A stretch of DNA of 58,112 bases from Pisolithus tinctorius (GCA_024663395.1 JANFAH010000143.1:1-58112), one strand, 5' to 3'. Shown: positions 1-10,134, counted from the first letter of the stretch. The notes: generated by a model not told the origin, from the letters alone. A program made the numbers and translations.

Positions 1-685
1 TTCACTTTCCTCTCTTCCACTCAGACAATACTAAACCCCTCTGCTATAGCCACACTTGGCAGCATTTATCAACTAGATCCCATGGTTCACACTCTTGTTT
101 ACAAGCCAGTTGCCAAGAAGGTTTGGATGGTACCTGCCCCGATGGCAGAAGAATACTGCATCATGCACAGCCTGCCTGACAATCCGCTTGCTGGTCTCCA
201 ACCACTTCCAACCCATCCACCAGACTTTGCTCCAGGCATCCGCTTCACTGCTGAACAGGCCACGGAACTTGACCTCGATCCTGCAGACTGGCTTTGGCCA
301 GAAGAACTTAAACTCATAACTTGGCTTGTTTCAGTCCATGAGTCTGCATTCACCTGGGACATTACAGAGCGTGGACACCTAGACAAACACTATTTTCCAC
401 CTGTAAAGATTCCTATGATTCCGCACATGCCTTGGGTCCAATGCAACATCCCTATCCCAAATGTGATACATGCCCAAGTCATAGACATGATTAAAGACCG
501 CATCAAGTCTGGCATGTATGAACCTTCTTCAGCGGCTTACTGCTCTTGCTGGTTCTGTGTAGTAAAGAAAGATGGAAAGTCCCTTCGCCTTGTACATGAC
601 TTACAGCCCCTGAATGCAGTGACCATCCATGACACATCCATCCTGCCCTTCGGTAGAACATCTCGCAGAATCCTTTGCTGGATAC
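1..685 (+). pseudogene. Element E pol, N-terminal linker and start of reverse transcriptase (fragment)
   Basis: Translates from about position 82 into a protein colinear with residues 90-290 of the pol of element A. It starts at the conserved YKPVAKKV block, passes PPVKIP and KSGMYEPSS, and reaches the RT motif KSLRLVHDLQPLNAV. Arginines in A are often Cys here (YCSCWFC against YRSKWFC), the result of CGC to TGC. A frameshift near position 650 and the solo LTR at 686 end this piece. It is not functional. Confidence 0.85.
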
Positions 686-1421
686 TGTCATGACTGTGTG
701 TTCATCCTGCATCATCACTAGCTCCACACCCTTTTCCACTGGTTGTTCACTCACTCCACACCAACTCCACCCACCTTCTATCATCTACGAACCATCTCCA
801 CTCTGCCTACTGTCAGACTTGTGTTGCTCTCCTACCAGAACCAGGCGGACTGTTTGCTGAGGGGTCATGTGACTACCTTCAGACTTCTCCCTGACAGCGC
901 ACAGTCAGGTACTCTGCAGCATGTGCACCACATGGTCCAGCGCCTGGACTGTTTCCTTTTCTGGATATTCTATGTTACCTGTTTGTATGTCCTCCATCTA
1001 CCCTTCATTCGTCGTCTAGGAAGTTTTTACTTGAAATTTTCTGGGTCCCTGTATGTCAGTTCCGATTCCGGTTACTGTACCTCTGTAACAGTATAAAAGA
1101 ATGTATCATACTCTGCCGTTCTTCAGTATGAATATCAACTTAGTTCCTACTCCCTCTGATTCTGTCTTCTGCCTGTTGGAGTTATCTCTGACTGTCCATC
1201 TGTACTCTCCCTCTGAAATACAAGGGCTGAGATCATGCAAGGGGGTAGTGCATGAGCTAAACCTGACACCCTCACTCCACTCTGCCTTTGTCTCCGTGGT
1301 CTTTGTTCCTGCCGACACTCCGCTAGTCAGAGTTCTGTTCCTGTGTGTCGGACTTGCTTCCAAACCTTTCTCTAGACCTTGTTAAGCATCAGAGTTGGTC
1401 AGAGTAGGCCTGGACTTGACA
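686..1421. mobile_element. Solo LTR (family b), 736 bp
   Basis: Begins TGTCATGACTG and ends TTGACA, with the 5-bp duplication GATAC on both sides (681-685 and 1422-1426). Removing LTR plus one duplication rejoins element E RT sequence, as seen by comparison with the uninterrupted copy at 38500-38530. No internal retrotransposon sequence is present, so this is a solo LTR left by recombination. A related, truncated LTR lies at 53671-54030. No convincing ORF. Confidence 0.88.
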
Positions 1422-1594
1422 GATACATGGTGTATGCAATGATGGACCTCTACTCTGGGTATGACCAGTGCACACTTCACGTGGATTCCTGCGACCTCAC
1501 CACTCTCGGTACCCCACTTGGACCACATCAGCTTACTACCCTGCTGCAAGGTCATGCAAACACAGTCCAGGTATATCAGGGAGATACTGCATTC
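1422..1594 (+). pseudogene. Element E reverse transcriptase, middle fragment
   Basis: Short stretch between two solo LTRs. It reads MMDLYSGYDQ, the RT palm motif (canonical LD.xSGY), and continues to the block equivalent to LTTFxTPxGxxxLTxLPxGxxNAVQ, with frameshifts. It aligns with 38520-38685 in element C. Decayed. Confidence 0.75.
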
Positions 1595-2500
1595 TGTCAT
1601 ATCCATGACTCTCGGACTCAGTCCCAGTCCAGTCCGGACCCCTAGCCCCTATCTCCGGTCAAGTCCGGTCCTAGTCCAGCCTAGAACACCCAGTCCCAGG
1701 CCTAGGAAACCCAACTCTGGCCTAAATAACTTAAGTCCGGTGTTTTACCCCTATCTCCGGTCCATTTTGGCCTCCCAGCCTTGTGCTACTCCACCCCGGT
1801 CCTCCTAGGTCTATGTCTGGGTGACCTGGACATAACTCTGGTCTGTTTCCCTTTGTTTGTACTATATTTAGTCTAGCCCATTCATCTGACTTTGCTTACT
1901 GTACAAATCCTGTGTCTGACCCCGGTATGCCAGTCACCCAGACTTTGGCTATTAGCCTCAGCACAGCCACTGTGGCTATCCACTCTCTTGCTAATCTTCT
2001 TGCTAATAGCTTATTAACAAGTCCGGCTCTATGTTCATTATCCCAGACTGGCCTCATGTATTTAACCCCTGTACATACTTTGTAGCACCCTCAGTCAGAA
2101 TATCAATTAAGTATTACCCTCAACTCCTGTACTACACCCCAAGAACTACTGTATAGCTAAGGCTGAGCCTTAAGCTATCCCTGGCCCCTGTCCTGGACCT
2201 CTCCCTGGCTTGCATAAGGGTACAGCACACAAGCTGAGACCAAGGGAGGTAGATCCAACCCCAGACTGGCTTTCCCCCTGTGCACACTCCAAGACCAGTT
2301 GGTTTCCCATGCTACCAGTCTTGTTCCCATGCTCCCAGCCTTAAGTCCAGTCCTCCAGACTTGGCCCCTGACCCCTGGCCTTAACTCCAGTCCAACTGGA
2401 CTCAGCCCCTGTCTCCCAGCCTTGACTTTGGCCACTCGGACTTGGCCCCTGTCACCCAGTCTTGAAGCCCGGTCACCCAAGGGTAAACCCATACTTCACA
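1595..2500. mobile_element. Solo LTR (family c), 906 bp
   Basis: Begins TGTCATATCC and ends ACTTCACA, flanked by the 5-bp duplication CATTC (1590-1594 and 2501-2505). Positions 1620-1800 and 2300-2480 hold degenerate tandem repeats built on CAGTCC, TCCGGTC and CAGCCTTG units. ATGTATTTAACCCC near 2057 looks like a TATA-type core promoter. A related but shorter LTR-like insertion is at 35760-36260 in element C, sharing the AATATCAA block and the end ACTT(A/C)ACA. Confidence 0.85.
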
Positions 2501-2505
2501 CATTC

Positions 2506-3290
2506 ATGCTTCAGGATGAGATCCCACATCATACCTTGCCCTTCATAGATGACGTCCCTGTAAAATCTGAGACCACCCACTATCAGCACACAGACAGCTC
2601 CTATGAGACTATCCCAGAGAATCCTGGGATTCAGAAATTTATCTGGAATCACTGTATAGTTGTTTACTGCATCCTTCAGTGTTTACCAGAATGTCGGAGC
2701 CACTGTCTCAGCAAAGAAGTTCATGCTAGCTGCTCCGTCTGCTGTGATTGTTGGCCACAAGTGCACCTTTGAAGGTCACATTCCTGAAGAAAGCAAAGTA
2801 CAGAAGATCCACGACTGGCCTGAGTGCTGCAACCTGACACAGGTTCATGGTTTCCTTGGTGTCTGCGGTGTGCTATGCATCTTCATCAAAGACTTCGCCA
2901 AGATTGCGCAGCCACTAGTCACGCTCACACGGAAAGATGTACCATTCACATGGGACAAACTGCAACGCACTGCCATGCAATGACTCAAGGATGAAATTGT
3001 AAAGTCCCCCACACTCCAAAGAATTGATTACGAGTGTGGTCGTGAAGTAATTCTAGCAGTTGACACCTTGGTCATCTCAGTTGGCTATATCCTCTACCAG
3101 CTCAGCGAAGATGGCAGGTGGTACCCAAGTTGCTTCAGATCCATCACCCTCAATGAAGTGGAAAGCCACTACTCCCAGGCCAAGCTTGAGTTGTACGGTC
3201 TCTTCTGCATGTTGCACGCAGTACACATATACATCTTCGGTCTCACTAACTTCACTGTGGAGGTAGATGTGAAGTATATTAAGGGCATGA
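2506..3290 (+). pseudogene. Element E RT C-terminal half and RNase H start (fragment)
   Basis: Contains the RT catalytic block PFIDDVPVKSE (about 2540-2575), the connection region and the RNase H start (VDT at about 3060, then YSQAKLELYG and VEVDVKYIKGM). A TGA at about 2981 follows AMQ; element C has a TGA at the same codon. Chromovirus D has inserted inside the RNase H codons for KGM, and the reading resumes at 25254 with INNPDLQPN. Pseudogene through frameshifts. Confidence 0.85.
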
Positions 3291-3685
3291 TGTGACGAGA
3301 CCTAAACAACAGGGTTTGTTGTAGGCTCGCACCAAGAACCAACAGAGAAGAGAAGAAAGAAAGAAGAGGAGACGGCTTAGAAGCAGGTGACTTTAGGACT
3401 CGAAGACCCAAATGAACTAGCTTAGAGCTAGTTGGGCGATTGAGCAGTGGTACTTATACCATAGTACATGAGGTAACGGTGAGGTATGCATGAGGTCCGT
3501 GACATCATAGTGATGTCATAATGATATCACAATGGAGCAGAACGTACTAGAAGGGGAAAGGGAGGTGGAGGTGAGGTGAGGTCTAGGCCGGAGCCTGGAC
3601 CGAGTCCAAGAGATAAGATAAGATGCAAGGATTAGATAAGATGAAAAGAAAAGAAGAGAAAGGAAAAAGAGTACATATTGTAACA
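3291..3685 (-). repeat. 3' LTR of chromovirus D (395 bp)
   Basis: In + orientation it starts TGTGACGAGACC and ends GTAACA, matching the copy at 24855-25248. Its first 45 bases fold into an imperfect hairpin (CGAG..CCTA..CAAC pairing with GTTG..TAGG..CTCG). The minus-strand purine tract CTAAGGAGGGGATAG lies immediately beside it at 3686-3700, as expected for priming of plus-strand DNA synthesis. Confidence 0.92.
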
Positions 3686-3696
3686 CTATCCCCTCC

Positions 3697-4497
3697 TTAG
3701 AAATCGACTTCCAGGCGATTAAAGGTAGGGACAGTGTCAGTGAAGTTTTCCAGGGGTTTGAAGAGCGAGGAGAAGAGGGAGGAGTCCATGCCACGGAGTT
3801 TTCGAGGGGCAGAAGGGTTATGACGGTGAAAGTCCCTGACTGCACCAGGAGCAGACTTCAAGGTGGACTCTGGTTCCCAAGTGCGATCCTCATCATGGTA
3901 CCCTTTCCAATGGATGAGGTACTCAAGCCTGTTCCGTTTCAGGCAAGAGTCAATGACATAGTCCACCTCGAACTCCTCATCGCCCTCATGTCCCACCACT
4001 GGTCCTGGGCGAGTGATGGTCTGTCCTTCCAATGGCCCCTTGTATGGCTTAACCTGGGAAACGTTAACAACCAGGTGAATCCTGAGGGTTTTGGGAAGTT
4101 TTAACTCAACCACATTGGGTTTGAGTGAAATGACCTTGTAGGGGCCAATCCATTGTTCGGTAAGCTTCCGGGAGGGGCGACCTGAGAGGGAGATGCGAGA
4201 GGTTTCTAACCAGACCATGTCGCCAACAGAGTAGGAGGGGGTATCCGATCGAGACATGTCCGCAGACACCTTCATCCATTCTGCAGCCTTGCCCAGAGCT
4301 CTTTTCGTATCTTCCAGAACCTTAGCAAGGTCAACAGCATGATCCATGGCTGCTTCCGCTATGGAAAGAAAGGGTTCTACACCCATCCTGGGGGTGTAGG
4401 AACGAGTGACCAAAAAGGGGCTCTTGCCAGTGGACTCCTGTCGCTTATTGTTGTAGGAGAACTGGGCGACCTTGAGCCAGGAAGGCCAGGAGTCCTG
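3697..4497 (-). pseudogene. Chromovirus D integrase C-terminal half with chromodomain
   Basis: This is the downstream part of the D integrase split by element A. Its first D residues, RQDSWPSW, follow FVNDR encoded at about 16945, so the two halves join in frame. It carries the end of the integrase core (AQFSYNN...TGKSPF), the GPY/F-like module (WIGPYKV at about residue 170 of the piece) and a chromodomain with aromatic-cage residues in YLIHWKGY and WEPES. The chromodomain directs integration to methylated-histone chromatin in known chromoviruses. The stop is at 3697, just before the purine tract. This half shows no stop of its own. Confidence 0.9.
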
Positions 4498-4501
4498 CCG
4501 G

Positions 4502-5507
4502 TGTAGGGAGTAGTATACTCCCTGAGGCCGAAATAGGGATGCCAACACCAAAATTCCGCCGTTACCATCCACGTCTATTGTCTTCGGAATTATCCCTTCT
4601 GCCTCGTGCGCTGCCTCGCCTGTCGAACCTTCGGAGCTCCCCGGTCCATCAATAACACACACCAGTCATCGTCCCGAAATTCCGCGTCAACATCAACCTG
4701 ACATACATCTATCCGGAATTCCGCAGTCGTGCCACTTCAACCCTCGCCTCGCCACGTAGTCGGAAAATCACACAGATCATCAGTAAAAACTCCGGTTACC
4801 CCTCTCGTTCCTTTCCCACGAACCTTTCTCCGCAAAGCGAGAACCCCTTTCTACCTACGGCCTCTACCCTTCGCGTTCCACTCTACGGTACAGTGTACAC
4901 TCGCCCTGTCGGAAGATACCCGTCTTTCCTGTTGTATTTCTCAGTTACTACCTTACAGTTTGTTTTCACACGTTGCTGTATGGCTTTGACGTCTGACACG
5001 TCGTCCCCTTTATTTTTCGGAGTTTTGCTTCTCCCGCCCCACATTTCTCCGATCAGTACCTTACTATCCATGTACTATATAATTCCGCCTCAGCGACGAA
5101 ACGAAATAATCTCTTTTGGGACCCACATTCTGCATCTAGTGCGAGTCTAAAGAGTTCAAAGAGTCTTCGCGTCCTCTGAGTCCGCTGCGTATCTGTGTCT
5201 TTGCGTCTACTGTGTCTACCGTGTCTTCGCGTCCTTGATCCATCAGTACTCGTTTGCCTCTCCCGTGTGCTTAATTCGTCTCGGAGTTACTTCCTTGGTG
5301 CAAGATCGTCGTCCGGAATTTCAAAAGCAAGTCTGTCCCTTCCTTCGACTCTACGGAATTAAATTCTGTGACCCACATTCGACTCTTCGACCGACTCTAC
5401 CATTGCATCCTACGTCTCCTTCCTACTCAGCACCCCTTGGGTCGAGCCTAGGGATTTTCCCTACAGCTTTCCCCTATTCGCACGCTACCCAGAGGTAGTG
5501 TCCCACA
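4502..5507 (+). repeat. 5' LTR of element A (1006 bp)
   Basis: Begins with TGTAGGGAGTAGTATACTCC, which contains a perfect 7-bp stem (GGGAGTA/TACTCCC) with a 3-base loop, and ends GTGTCCCACA. A TATA box lies at 5076-5082, directly followed by the motif AATTCCG (5081-5087). Eight AATTCCG/CGGAATT words lie in this LTR. The 3' LTR matches over its full length. Confidence 0.95.
5076..5082 (+). promoter_or_regulatory. TATA box of the element A 5' LTR
   Basis: TATATAA in the second half of the LTR, with the AATTCCG motif overlapping its 3' end. The same arrangement is kept in the 3' LTR (16509-16515). This probably sets the U3/R boundary about 30 bases downstream. Confidence 0.6.
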
Positions 5508-5513
5508 TCGTTT

Positions 5514-5531
5514 TGGAGCCCACCGCGAGGG
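5514..5531 (+). other. Primer-binding-like site of element A
   Basis: TGGAGCCCACCGCGAGGG starts six bases after the LTR end. The core TGGAGCCCACC is also found two bases after the truncated 5' LTR of element C (32448 on). A TGG start just inside the LTR is the usual form of a tRNA 3'-end (CCA) binding site. I could not assign the tRNA. Confidence 0.55.
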
Positions 5532-5745
5532 GTCTGTAGATCTGGAAAGGAGATCCTTACGACCCACTCGTCAAAGAACTGAACTCGAAGAGCTCTTAGA
5601 GCCCTTCCACAGACTATCTATTTCCTCAGCAGAAATCTTAATTCCGGTAGCTGATCCTAGAGATATTTCAGAGCCGCACTCGTCAGACTCAGACCTCGGT
5701 TTAGACGAGATCTTTCAGAGCCCAGAGTCCCCAGCGTTTTACCCA

Positions 5746-6719
5746 GTGTTTCCAGGAGGCTTCGACTTCGACGAGCCCTTCGATCCTCCCGCTGAACGTC
5801 AAGAACTTTCGCCTCTCTCAGAACTAACTCCTTCTTCATCCTCGCCATCCAGTGATTCAGAACTAGCCGCTGAACAGCTCCTCCTTCCTTCCCACTCCCT
5901 AATCGCAAATTCCGCCACCACCCTTTCTACTCAAATACCCGTACAGAATACTCTTGCCTCGACTCTCTCGAATTCCGCTCCTATCCTTCCCCGAATTCCG
6001 ATCCAGATCCCCATTCCACCTCGAAAAATGTCTGGAGCCAGAGACATGCCGCTCAGGGGCTCTAACAAAGCCCCGAAGTTTTCCGGTCGCACTGAAGACA
6101 TCACTCGCTACCTCGAAGACATTGAACAACTCTGCGTCGAAGCTGGCCTGGACACCGGAAAAGATAAAATCCACTGGGTCATCCGTTACGCCGATCACAA
6201 CGAGGCAGAATTTTGGTCCACCTTAGATGCTGCAACCGATGGCTTCAATGACTGGGACGCGTTTTCCAAAGAACTCCTGAACTACTATCCAGGTGCTTCA
6301 GTGAAAGATCGTCGCTATACCAAGGCCGACCTCGAAACCTTACTCTACCATCAAGTTCAGAAACCTATGGGATCGCTGGAAGATCTCGGTAAATACGTCC
6401 GGGAATTCCGGTGCATCCTTGGCCTCGTCCAGAAGAAGAAGAAGCTCCCTGAGGACTACATCAACGAGAAATTCCTTGAGGGATTTCCCCCGAGGTTCCG
6501 GAATTCCTTGCTCACGCGATTGCAACTTTCAGACCTAGATCACGACATCGACGAACCTTGGGAGTTCGATCTGGTCTACAAGCACGCTAACTACCTACTC
6601 AGCGGAGCAAAACGAAATCTCCCTCAACCTGATTCTTCGGCCTTGTTTCCCCAGAACTCCGCGCCCCCTTCTTCGTCGACTGTCCCCACTATCTTAAAAC
6701 GCGAGTACGTCCAAGTCGC
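5746..6719 (+). CDS. Element A gag, N-terminal part (interrupted by X1)
   Basis: Gag capsid-type polypeptide of the retrotransposon, which packages its RNA in a cytoplasmic particle. The frame is open from GTG at 5746, but the first ATG is at 6028 (MSGARDMPLRG), preceded by a Pro/Ser-rich stretch, so 6028 is the likelier start unless translation begins upstream without ATG. Conserved capsid-like segments include KFSGRTEDITRYLEDIE, IRYADHNEAEFW and EKFLEGFPPRFRN. The frame runs into X1 at 6720. Removing X1 and one TCGC duplication gives V-A-Q-Q-P and continues in frame into 8587. The homologous, decayed gag of element C lies at 33137-35420. Confidence 0.88.
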
Positions 6720-8582
6720 TGTGAGTCAAAGTGTGGAAAGGCAGTATAAACCAACCAAACCAACACCAAAGACAAATAATGTGTGAGTGGTGGTTTGCCT
6801 CCGCGGAACCTGGAGTGCCGAGAAACCTAAATGTGTGGGGAACTTCAAGTAGAGGTGCTCCTGGCGCAAGTCGTCGACGAGTTACGCAGGAGAAGACGAA
6901 TGGACGATGATTGGGAAGGGGATGCTGAACAGAGTGAAGGTGTTCAGCCGAAAGTACTTGGAGGTAATGGACTTTTGATAGAATATGCTCCTGGCACAAG
7001 TCGATGACGAGTTACGCAGGAGTGGAGGGATGACTAAGACTGCTGACTAAGAGGAAGCTTCAGATGAATGATGGAGGCAGATAGACTCTTCTGAATGAGC
7101 CTCAACTACCAAGTATACGAATGATGACAGGTAGACCCCTTTGTGGAGCCTCAACTGTCAACGACGAGATAGGAACTGGACTGACTGCTGGACTGCTTCT
7201 GAATTGCTTCCTGATTGATTCTTGATTGATTCTCGGTAGCTAAGTACATGGGGGTTTATATACTGAGGGGGGAGCACAGCTTGTGACAAACAAGGCACAA
7301 ACACTTGGTAAGTAATGAGTAAGGACTGAGTAATCATGATGAGTAAGCGAGAAATGAAAAGTAAGCGAGCAAAGAAGATTGGTAAGTATTGGCAATGAAC
7401 GAGTCAAGGATAGTCAAAATATCACAGAATGAGTCAAATAGAGTCAGAAACTGAGTAAGCGCACTGATATCACATTAGGGGGTGGCGATGCAAGTCAGAT
7501 CTTGGCGGAGACATCTCTAGATCCAAAGATGGCATGACAGATGGACGGTGTTTCCAGATAGGGAAGTATTAATTCCAGAATTGAAGGGCATGAGTCAGGC
7601 GTCAAAGGGGGCTAGGGCATTGGGGGTCTGTGGGGCAATGAGAGCATACGTGATCACGTCTCCCACCCTTCCATCCTCTCAGCGAAGTTAACAAAAACTT
7701 CATGAACGGGGCTCTGATGGAGGAGGAGGAGAAGGGGGAATGTCTTCTGCTGGATCTTGCAGTAAGAAGGCAAGATGCATGTCATACTCGTCATGAATGC
7801 GATCAGGGAGGCTGGAGGACAGTAGATTATACTGCAGCTGTCGCAATGCGGGAAGAATGATGGACGAGACTGGAATAAAGACGGTGCAGGGAGCAGGGAG
7901 GAACGATCCATATGCTTCGTCAACTGGGGAGACTGAAACGACCACATAAGACCTTTCTAACCGAGTGACAGACCTGAGGTGACCAAAGAACGTCCTTCTG
8001 GAAGTCATACTGACAAGGAGAACACGCTGACCAAGCTGCATGGGACGAGACGGGGCTGACAATGACGGGATGAACCAGGGGGCTTCAGGACGGAAGCTGG
8101 TGGGAATGCCTGGCAGATATACGTAGCCACTGTCTCTGGCAAATGAGACAAGTGAGATGACTGACGAAGAGGTGGCCATGATTGATGGACTTAGCGAAAT
8201 GAGCGTCTGATGGATGGAGTGCTGTAGAAACGTGCAGGGTGCGAGGATCCTCTCCAAATTTGGAAGGAAGAATCGTGGGGCTGAGCACTTTAAGCGAGCA
8301 TGGGAACGGAGTCGATATCTTTGGAAATGGTGGAGATACGACGAAAACCGGAATGCCATACACGGGTGCTAAAAACCTTTAATGCGCGCTTAACTCGCTT
8401 CCTCTTTTCTCTTTAGCACTGATGACTCGTTCTTGTGCGAAGGATGACTGTTCACGTCCAACAGTCTTTCTACGCATGAGGCCTTTAGTCCTCATCTGCA
8501 TGCACGGGCATTGTGCGCAACTCGTCAACGAGTTAGGCAGAGTCAGCTGTAACCATGTCCACAACACCTTTGGTGTGTGACA
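6720..8582 (-). mobile_element. X1: LTR-like element X (1863 bp) in element A gag
   Basis: Member of the X family. On the minus strand it begins TGTCACACACCAAAGG and ends TTTGACTCACA. The 4-bp duplication TCGC is at 6716-6719 and 8583-8586. It contains the conserved U3 ORF (7700-8179), an array of TTAC/GTAA words (about 7300-7440) and a TATA box (TATATAAA on the minus strand near 7252-7262). There is no gag-pol and no second copy in direct orientation nearby, so it is either a solo LTR or a small stand-alone element. It is CpG-containing and nearly identical to X3, so a young insertion. Confidence 0.9.
7700..8179 (-). CDS. Conserved ORF of element X (copy X1), 159 aa, function unknown
   Basis: I recognise no family. 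The start is the ATG of MATSSSVISL at 8179. An upstream frame beginning YGIPVF is conserved too, but in this subfamily it is separated by a one-base length difference, so I use the internal ATG. Features: ARDSGYVYLPG, TSFRPEA, QLGQRVL, SMTSRRTFFG, RLERSYVVVSVSP and a Pro/Ser-rich tail after LLQDPAED. No signal peptide or membrane segment is evident. Compared with X2 (20707-23018), over about 125 codons I count roughly 33 synonymous against 23 replacement changes and no indel, which argues for selection on the protein. It lies in U3, upstream of the TATA box and in the same direction. Confidence 0.65.
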   Translation of the reverse strand: MATSSSVISLVSFARDSGYVYLPGIPTSFRPEAPWFIPSLSAPSRPMQLGQRVLLVSMTSRRTFFGHLRSVTRLERSYVVVSVSPVDEAYGSFLPAPCTVFIPVSSIILPALRQLQYNLLSSSLPDRIHDEYDMHLAFLLQDPAEDIPPSPPPPSEPRS

Positions 8583-8586
8583 TCGC

Positions 8587-10105
8587 CCAACAACCTACCG
8601 ACACGTCACCCCCTCAACAAGGTCAAGAGGCCCAATTCCGTCGCTCTTTTGACCCACGGTGTTTCTTCTGCGGGAGCACCGATGGTCACCGTACGGCAGA
8701 GTGCGCACTGTGTCGTGAATACGTACAAGCTGGGAAATGCACCCTGATAGGGGGAAGAGTATTTATGCCTGATGGTTCTGACATTCCTAGGACGGCTGCT
8801 GGCCGGAACTTTAAAGAAAAGATCGACAACTTCCTTGCCATGCGCGAATCTATCATGGCCTCAGCAAACCTCGTCTCCGTACAACGTCCTAGCCAGTCAT
8901 CGAACTCATCTCAAGGACGTGATACCCCACCTCATCTCGTCAGCATGATGTTCTTCACTAATGAAGAATCCGCAGAGTTTCAGGTCGACCTACATCCCTC
9001 CTCCTACCTAATTGACGAAGAACTAGAGAGTAATGCCGATGAAGAAGACCAGCGCGCCTTGGCGAGAGCTTACGCGCAAGTAGAAGAATTGAAAAATAAT
9101 ATCAAGAAGAAGAAGGCCGCTCGTTTCGACGGTGTAGAAATTCCAGCCCACCGTCAGCGAAACCCCGCGACAAGTCCAGTGCCTGCTAATGTGTCATCCG
9201 CCCCCAGGCCAGTCGTTAATTCCGTTCCAAACGATCCCGTCCATGTTACAGAGAACCCAACCGTTAGTAAAACTCCGGCCGTCTCTAATCCCACAGATTC
9301 CAAGAAATCTAAGCCTACAACAATTCCCGCACCCCAATTTCGATACCAGAGCAGTTTCGATGAAGTGGCTGCTACCAGACGTCTCGTAAACCAAGTCTTA
9401 GAAGCGAAGATGGAGATCTCTACCAAAGACCTCCTTGCTGTCAGCCCGGAGATTCGTAAGCAGGTCCGAGAACTGGCTGCGACGAAGAAGATAACGATTG
9501 GGAGCCTGGAAATGGCGTCAGAAGCCGTGGCGTCACCTACCTGGGCGTCCTATGAACAATTCTGGGTCAGAGACATCGAAGGGAAGTGTGTAGGGCTCGC
9601 TACTGCCCCCTTACGCACTGTCGATGGCATCTTAATGGACAAACTCCATGTCGAATGCATTCTGGACAGTGGTTGTCAGGTGGTAGCCTTGCGTCGTGAA
9701 CTATGGGAGGCCTTAGGGGCTCCTCTTCGTTCTGACATGAGCATGACTCTCGAAGCCACTAACCAATCCAAAGAAAGTACTCTAGGTGTCATAGAGAACG
9801 CATCCTTGCGCATAGGGAATATCGAAGCGCACCTCCAAATTCAGGTCGTTGATCACGCTCCATTTGATCTACTTCTTGGGCGACCCTTCTTCTGTCTGCT
9901 CACCAGTGTCCTACAAGATTTCCCCGACGGGGAACAGTCCCTAGAGATTCGTGATCCTAACACGGGAAGACAGGTATTAATTCCGACGCGCCCTCGAAAC
10001 AGACTACAGCCTCTTCCACGGTTCGTAAATTCCGAAGACGAAGAAGACTACTTTGCACGCAAGGAGATGCGTCGCCACATGAAGCAACCTGAGCAGGGTT
10101 TTTAG
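8587..10105 (+). CDS. Element A gag C-terminal part: zinc knuckle and aspartic protease
   Basis: Continuation of gag after X1. A CCHC-like knuckle, CFFC-x5-H-x4-C (about 8660-8705), is one residue longer than the classic CX2CX4HX4C and should bind element RNA. A coiled or charged central region follows. The retropepsin-type protease has its active site at VECILDSGCQVV (DSG at 9665-9673) and a distal LLLGRPFF. The frame closes with GGT TTT TAG, and the stop is immediately preceded by the slippery heptamer GGGTTTT. The element C counterpart ends GGT TTT TGA. The MSTTPLVCD residues before 8583 belong to X1, not to gag. Confidence 0.88.
10096..10102 (+). promoter_or_regulatory. Candidate -1 ribosomal frameshift site GGGTTTT between gag-protease and pol
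   Basis: The heptamer fits the X_XXY_YYZ rule in the gag frame (G GGT TTT), directly before the TAG stop. Shifting -1 enters the pol frame. The identical heptamer, phase and immediate stop are found in element C (37645-37651), and the -1 peptide after it is similar in both (FLVSVDD and FLSIDD). In this copy of A the -1 frame meets a TGA at 10132-10134, preceded by TCG, so it may be a decayed CGA. Confidence 0.6.
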
Positions 10106-10134
10106 TGTCGGTCGATGACTCGTTTAGATCGTGA

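Noticed and set aside
6720..8582. X as a MITE or TIR-type DNA transposon (TGTGAGTC versus TGTCACAC ends)
   Set aside because: The apparent inverted repeat is only the TGT...ACA of LTRs plus a few bases. The internal TATA box and asymmetric U3/R/U5-like layout fit an LTR better. Not fully excluded.
8555..8582. MSTTPLVCD as the start of element A gag C-terminal ORF
   Set aside because: These residues are encoded by the end of X1 (ACACCTTTGGTGTGTGACA) and appear at the other X borders (22515, 20410 side).
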